The notes beneath the pieces were generated by a model. That model saw nothing but the letters and a program-made list of their open reading frames with translations, made no database searches and was not told where the DNA came from. This document shows, in pieces, positions 59,190-64,000 of a DNA stretch of 64,000 bases. Position numbers and translations under genes: made by a program. Positions within the stretch are counted from its first letter, which is position 1. Each line of letters opens with the position of its first letter. The stretch is from Sipunculus nudus (taxonomy: Eukaryota > Annelida > Sipuncula > Golfingiida > Sipunculidae), in contig CM049311.1 in NCBI GenBank assembly GCA_026874595.1, positions 55,741,676 to 55,805,675 on the forward strand, given 5' to 3'.

Positions 59190-60545
59190 AGAGCTGCACT
59201 GAATGACCTACAATCACCAAAGTGGACTGCTTGACAATGTTAGGGAATACAACAAGAGCCTCCAACAAAATTCAATTAAAAGGCTAATTTTGCAGCTTTT
59301 ATTTTCAAATTTCAGATTTTAACAGATTAAATCCTTATGTGCACATGCTGTGAAAATTCTATCCACAGTACTTACATGAAAAAAACCTGCCGTGGCCAAA
59401 GTTGGGCGAAATTTAAGGTACCAATTTTTATTTTTGCTATTATTTTAAAAAATTTAAAAGATTTTTTATCTAATTTTGGGTAGATAATTTAATTTTGATT
59501 AATTAATGTTATATTACTGGAAAAAAGTCCATAGCTTTAACATGTTTTGTGTCAAGCGATCAAATATCTTTTCTGATTTTTTACAAAATGCATTGTTTGA
59601 GCCCATAACTTTTTTAATTATATAATACAGACCTTATTTCTGGCATGTATACAGGAACTATACAGAGGAATATTTATGGTAAATATGAGGAAAAACAGAT
59701 GAGTGGTTTTGATATTAGGCAGTCCTGAAGTGTGAAAATATGTTTTTAATAAAAAATTGAGGTTTTTCCTTAATTTCTCAAAGGAACAAAGTCACAAAGA
59801 CCCAGTTTTCAGCTTGGTAGGAGATCTTTGGGTCATCTAACATTATGCCAACAGCCTTGGGAGCATGGAGATATGCACTGTATGACCTACAGTCACCAAA
59901 GTGGACTGCTTGACAATGTAAGGGAATACAACAAGAGCCTCCAACAAAATTCAATTAAAAGGCTAATTTTGCAGCTTTTATTTTCAAATTTCAGATTTTA
60001 ACAGATTAAATCCTTATGTGTACATGCTGTGAAAATTAAATCCACAGTACTTACAGGAAAAAAACGTGCCGTGGCCAAAGTTGGGCAAAATTTAAGGTAC
60101 CAATTTTTATTTTTGCTATTATTTTAAAAAATTTAAAAGATTTTTTATCTAATTTTGGGTATATAATTTAATTTTGATTAACTAAAGTTGTATTACTGAA
60201 AAAAGTCCCTACCTTTAACACTTTTGGTCTTAAGTGACCAAATATCTTTCCTGATTTTTTTACAAAGTCCATTATGTTTGGGCCCATAACTTTTTTAAAT
60301 TATATAATACTGACTTAATTTCTGGCATGTCAATAGGAACTATATAGAGGAATATTTATGGTAAATATGAAGAAAACCAGATGAGTGGTTTTGATATTAG
60401 GCAGTCCTGAAGTGTGAAAATAGATTTCTAATAAAAAATTGAGGTTTTTCCTTAATATCTCGAAGGAACAAGTCCTATTGACCCAATTTTTTCGCATGGT
60501 AAGAGATTTTGGGAACATCTAACTGTATGCCGAATTTCAGATTCA
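59190..60545 (+). repeat. Two tandem copies of a 679-bp unit
   Basis: GTGGACTGCTTGACAATG starts at 59222 and 59901, an exact 679-bp step, and the flanking sequence is nearly the same. This is the core unit also found at 5650-7030, where the step is about 690. Confidence 0.88.
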
Positions 60546-60700
60546 TAGGTCCAATGGTGTCGTAACGCGCCAGTCTTATGGACGGACTTCCGGACAGACT
60601 TCTGGACGGACAGACAGACAAACGGACAGACAATGGACCACTACTATAGCTCAGATGACTTATAGTCAGCTGAGCTAAAAACTGGGGTATAGTTTTTTAT

Positions 60701-60718
60701 GGGGGGGGGGGGGGGGGG
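60701..60718 (+). repeat. Poly(G) run, 18 bases
   Basis: G homopolymer 20 bp after the A run of the element ending at 60680. Confidence 0.9.
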
Positions 60719-60879
60719 TAAAGACATGGAACATAATAAGTATGTCATCGTATGACATTTTCTTGCCTACTACTGTACTCGCCATATTCCAGCTGTCCGA
60801 GAACTACCTGTAATGAAAGAGAGTCTTGAATGATAAGTACATGACATATAACAATAGAAACACATGAAGAATCTATTGG

Positions 60880-60945
60880 AATCGAACTACCGACCGCAGG
60901 CTCTGGAGGTGTCCTCGCTACCATCTGCGCTATCATGCGCTTGAT
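60880..60945 (-). mobile_element. tRNA-related SINE head or tRNA pseudogene
   Basis: The minus strand has an A-box-like TAGCGCAGATGG and a B-box-like TAGTTCGATTCC at tRNA spacing. The T-stem and anticodon stem do not pair well, so it is not a working tRNA. The body downstream is not recognised. Confidence 0.45.
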
Positions 60946-61476
60946 GTCAACTTGGGGATTTCCAGTTTATTTGAACCTATGCATCTTGTGTCGCCACCTG
61001 TTAGTGACAATGTAAATCAAACAGTCATGTGGTGACGTAGTTGATTGTGAATGTTGACCTTTGACCTGATTTGAATCAAGCGAATCAGCGCGTGGTTCGT
61101 GTGGCGGGGAGCCACTTTTTATAATTAAGATGGGTGGTGGCCTCTTGCAAGCAGATAAATGACTTAACATTGAGTAACATTGTGAATGTACATATCATGC
61201 AGGTTTATGTTGTATAAAACGTTGTATTGTCATACAATATGTATGTGAAACTTGAAAATAAATATTTAATTAGAAAATTGTGTTATTTTATGAATTAGTA
61301 TGATAAAAGTGAATATGGTCATCAGTGTCCCATTTGATTGATTGAGTGGTATTCTGCCTTGTTGTTAATGTCACCTAGGTAGCATACAGGTGTTATACTG
61401 ATTGGGGGTCACTAACAATTACGTGTAACTGACCTACGTGTCACATCGTAGTGAGTTAGTGGTAGAAGGGATCGCC

Positions 61477-62700
61477 ATGGCTAGCGAGAGTACATGTGAT
61501 ACAGCAAGTGGGAATGAAAAGATAATTGAAAAAAAAAATGTTGACTGAACATGTAACAATTCGTAAGAAGAAAACAAAAGCAAGAGCTGAAAATATTGTT
61601 ACAGATGAACAATCGAATATTGAACAGGTGAAACGGAACAAAAATGATGACACGTCTGAAGTATTAAAAGGTGCAAGTGCAAATCCGGGGCCAATCCAAA
61701 TAGGGAGTAAAGATAATGAGGCTTTGCGTACATATAGTAAAGGCAGCTAAAACCGGGCTACCACTGAACAGTGAAAATGCATAGAAACTCTGAACCACAC
61801 ATGCCTAGTGCGAGAAATTATGTTCAGCAAGGAATCTACTATTAACTGACTCATTGAAAAAGGTATGTTTAAGGGGAGTCGTATGTGTCCTGTTTGTGGT
61901 GCCAGTATGAGGATGTTATCCGTATCAGATGAGATAACTAGTGACGAATACCGATGGCAATGCCAGAAAAGAAAACCAGGTGCGCATGACCAGAATAATC
62001 TATTCGACATGGTAGTTGGTTCGATGTGTCAAACTTAGCTTTAGAAGAGATATTAAATATCACTTACATGTAGAGCCTTGGTCTAACCCAAAGTCAAATT
62101 CAAATAGAGACTGGTTGTAGTAAGAATACCTTGGTTGATTGTGTAGCTTCTCACTGGAAGTCTGTGAGGAAACACTCTTGAGGGAATCAGATGGTGGAGA
62201 AAAATAGGCGGGCCCGGTATCGTGGTAGAAATCGACGAGTCGAAATTTTCAAAGAGAAAATACCACTGTGGCCATATTGTTTAGGGAGCATGGGATTTTG
62301 GTGGACGAGAACATTTAGATAAGAAAAAAATATTCATGTTTGTTGTGCCTGATCGTACAAAAGAAACATTGATACCACTTATTCAAAAACATATATATAC
62401 AGGCTCAATCATACGTTCAGACTGTTGGGCAGCATACCATTGTTTGGCTGACCTAGGGTTCTCACATGAAACTGTGATCATTCCGAAAATTTTAATGACC
62501 CTTCATCTGGATGCCACACCAATAGCATAGAGGGTACATGGCAAAAAGTGAACCACTATGCCGCGTTTTGGAGTAAGGTCCTACCATTTACAGGGGTACT
62601 TTAGTGTTTTCTTATTGCGCAAGAAACATGATGGTGAAAGCCTGTTTGCCCAATTCAAAAACGACGCGGGTCGTTTATATGACGGTATGTGTGACAAACC
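61477..62700 (+). pseudogene. Decayed Merlin/IS1016-like DDE transposase
   Basis: The pieces line up with the ISXO2-like (Merlin, IS1016) family in order. CPVCGASMRML and WQCQKRK around 61885-61975 form a zinc-ribbon-like part; IRHGSWFDVSNLALEEIL precedes a helix region. Then come VVEIDESKF with the first catalytic Asp (codon 62234-62236), VVPDRTKETLIPLIQ, IIRSDCWAAY with the second Asp (62420-62422), and HTNSIEGTW with the Glu (62530-62532). The frame is broken by a shift in an A run near 61530, stops near 62177 and 62281, and a shift near 62490. I saw no inverted ends. The first segment (MASESTCDTASGNEK) may or may not belong to it. Confidence 0.75.
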
Positions 62701-62879
62701 GTCGTGCAAGTATTGTGCGTCAAATTAAAATTAATGGACACATCGTAGTTAAGAAAACTTAGTTAAGGTAAGTGTTAACATAATTATACTGAGATTTGAG
62801 ATTAGAGAAAATAGTACATTTATGAATATTGAGATATGTATAGCATTTGTGTATCAGACAATTGGGAGGGTTCATTTGA

Positions 62880-63245
62880 CGGCAAAAATGATAAAATGAG
62901 AATCAACGACTTGGTAATTTTATTATATATAAACTGATGCAATAAATGAATTGAGATTGGGGCTGCCGCCCCCACACCCCCGCTGAGTTTACAGGAAAAA
63001 TGATAAAATAAGAATAAATGTTTTGGTAATATTATTATAAACTTATGCAACAAGTAAAATATGATGGGGGCTGCCCCCCTCCACCCCCGCTGAGTTGACA
63101 GCAGAAATGATAAAATGAGAATAAACAACTTGATAATATTATTATATATAATTATAATATATATTAATATATATTATTATAAATAAATATAATGAGATGG
63201 GGGCTGGGGCTGCCGCCCCCACACCCCCGCTAAAATTACTATAAT
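62880..63245 (+). repeat. Three tandem copies with GGGGGCTGCC/GCCCCC hairpins
   Basis: Units of about 105-150 bp, each with AATGATAAAAT(G/A)AGAATAAA and then GGGGCTGCCGCCCCCACACC and CCCCGCT. The GC-rich part can fold back on itself. The third unit is stretched by an AT-rich (TATAT)n insert. They lie directly upstream of the LINE. Confidence 0.85.
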
Positions 63246-63457
63246 AAAAAAAAAATAAGGAAATATAATATATGAAAAAGCAGATGGTATACCTTTAAAT
63301 AGTGTCAATGGCGCGACATTACCCGCAAGATGTGCTCCCCCTTAAAATAAAAGTGTATGACGGACGTGACCAATATGGCAGAGTAGGACGGGACATGAGT
63401 GGGCTCCGAAAGAAAATATAAGTTATATAGTAGTGCATACAAAAGAAAAACACAGAA

Positions 63458-64000
63458 ATGCCACCAAAGCAACAAAGAAAACCCAGAGGTGAGACAAAAC
63501 AAAGTGAGAGTGAAATAATAGAGTCTATTGAGACATATTTGTTGCATGAACCGGGGGAAACACAAACAGGTAGCCAGGCCGGGGCACCTGTGACTGAGGT
63601 GGGTCAAGCAGATATCGCGGCACTGGAGAAAAGGCTCACGGACTTAATCAGTGGCGCTGTGAAAAACATAAAGGCTGCAAATAAAGAAGAATGTGATAAA
63701 TTAAAGAGAGAACTAAGTGAACAGTTTCAAACAGTTACTGGTGACCTTAAGGCCAGTCTGGAACATACACAACAACAAGTGAAAGAATTGAGTGATGGCA
63801 AAGCGAGACTGGAACAAAAGGTGGAGGAGCTAGAGAATAAACTGTCAGAGAAGGAGAACGAGCTGGCAAATTTCAAAAAGGAGGTGAACGAAAAGATAAA
63901 CATGATAGAAAGACATAGTTGAGAGTACAATGTAAGGCTGAAAGGGATAACGGAAGAAAAGGGTGAGAACCCGCGCCAAAAGGCTATTCAAATGCTGGAA
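63458..64000 (+). pseudogene. L1-like LINE ORF1 with nonsense codon, cut by window edge
   Basis: ATG at 63458 (MPPKQQRKPRGETKQ). Residues about 45-150 form a long coiled coil (KELSDGKARLEQKVEELEN), then YNVRLKGITEEKGENP, the start of the RNA-binding domain of L1/Tx1-type ORF1 proteins. A TGA at about 63920 interrupts the frame just before that domain; the same frame is open afterwards to the edge, and a CGA-to-TGA change would explain it. Upstream, CCAATATGGCAGAGTAGG near 63375 looks like a LINE 5' UTR. ORF2 must lie beyond the window. Confidence 0.75.

Larger units (their letters stand above)
56903..60680 (+). mobile_element. Shared-end element interrupted by a long-inverted-end insertion
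   Basis: The 5' end ACAAGGGACCCATGGGTCAC then TGCTCAGCTGA is at 56903-56935, and the 3' hairpin at 60648-60676 with an A run. The 57108-58770 insertion splits it. The right part is two tandem core units. Two uninterrupted GGTACCAA sites (59417-59424 and 60096-60103) show the core before hAT insertion. Confidence 0.65.

Noticed and set aside
60880-60945. Functional tRNA gene
   Set aside because: Promoter boxes are present but the stems do not pair, so it is called a SINE head or pseudogene instead.

Overview
This window is animal nuclear DNA: AT-rich, almost empty of long open frames, with one multi-exon gene whose GT-AG introns are packed with tandem repeats and short transposons. The dense small repeats ending in GACGGAC-type runs, and the marine-invertebrate look of the repeats, suggest a mollusc (possibly a bivalve). 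That is an inference from style, not from a diagnostic gene. I see no bacterial or viral genes.

The only host gene I can identify is TTK/MPS1, the spindle-checkpoint dual-specificity kinase. It lies on the minus strand from about 53.2 kb down to 19.86 kb. I rebuilt 17 coding exons from splice sites. All phases agree and give one 943-residue reading frame: short N-terminal helix, TPR region, long low-complexity linker with a KEN box, complete kinase domain, and stop right after the last kinase helix. A further 5' exon may be missing.

Left flank (1 to 19.8 kb): repeat arrays (1-1140, 5650-7950, 13455-14600), a 1.5 kb element with GC-rich inverted ends (9674-11170), a candidate minus-strand promoter with TATA, CRE and CCAAT motifs near 13.15 kb, and otherwise non-coding DNA. 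Gene body: most large introns hold their own tandem array, with units of 25, 29, about 50, 140/280, 180 and 337 bp. Right flank (53.2 to 64 kb): non-coding sequence, a nested repeat locus holding a 1.66 kb element with long inverted ends, a decayed Merlin/IS1016-like DDE transposase (61.5-62.7 kb), and the 5' part of an L1-like LINE with a nonsense codon in ORF1 (63.46 kb to the edge).

The most interesting signal is a group of elements that share the same two ends but carry different cores. The 5' end is close to ACAAGGGACCCATGGGTCAC followed by GCTCAGCTGA. The 3' end is a hairpin of AGCTCAGATGACT and AGTCAGCTGAGCT followed by an A run. Five loci have both ends in the window. Cores are either 337-bp units centred on the palindrome GGTGGCGCCACC or roughly 680-bp units. 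Two of these elements are split by later DNA transposons with target-site duplications, and one insertion has uninterrupted empty sites elsewhere in this window.
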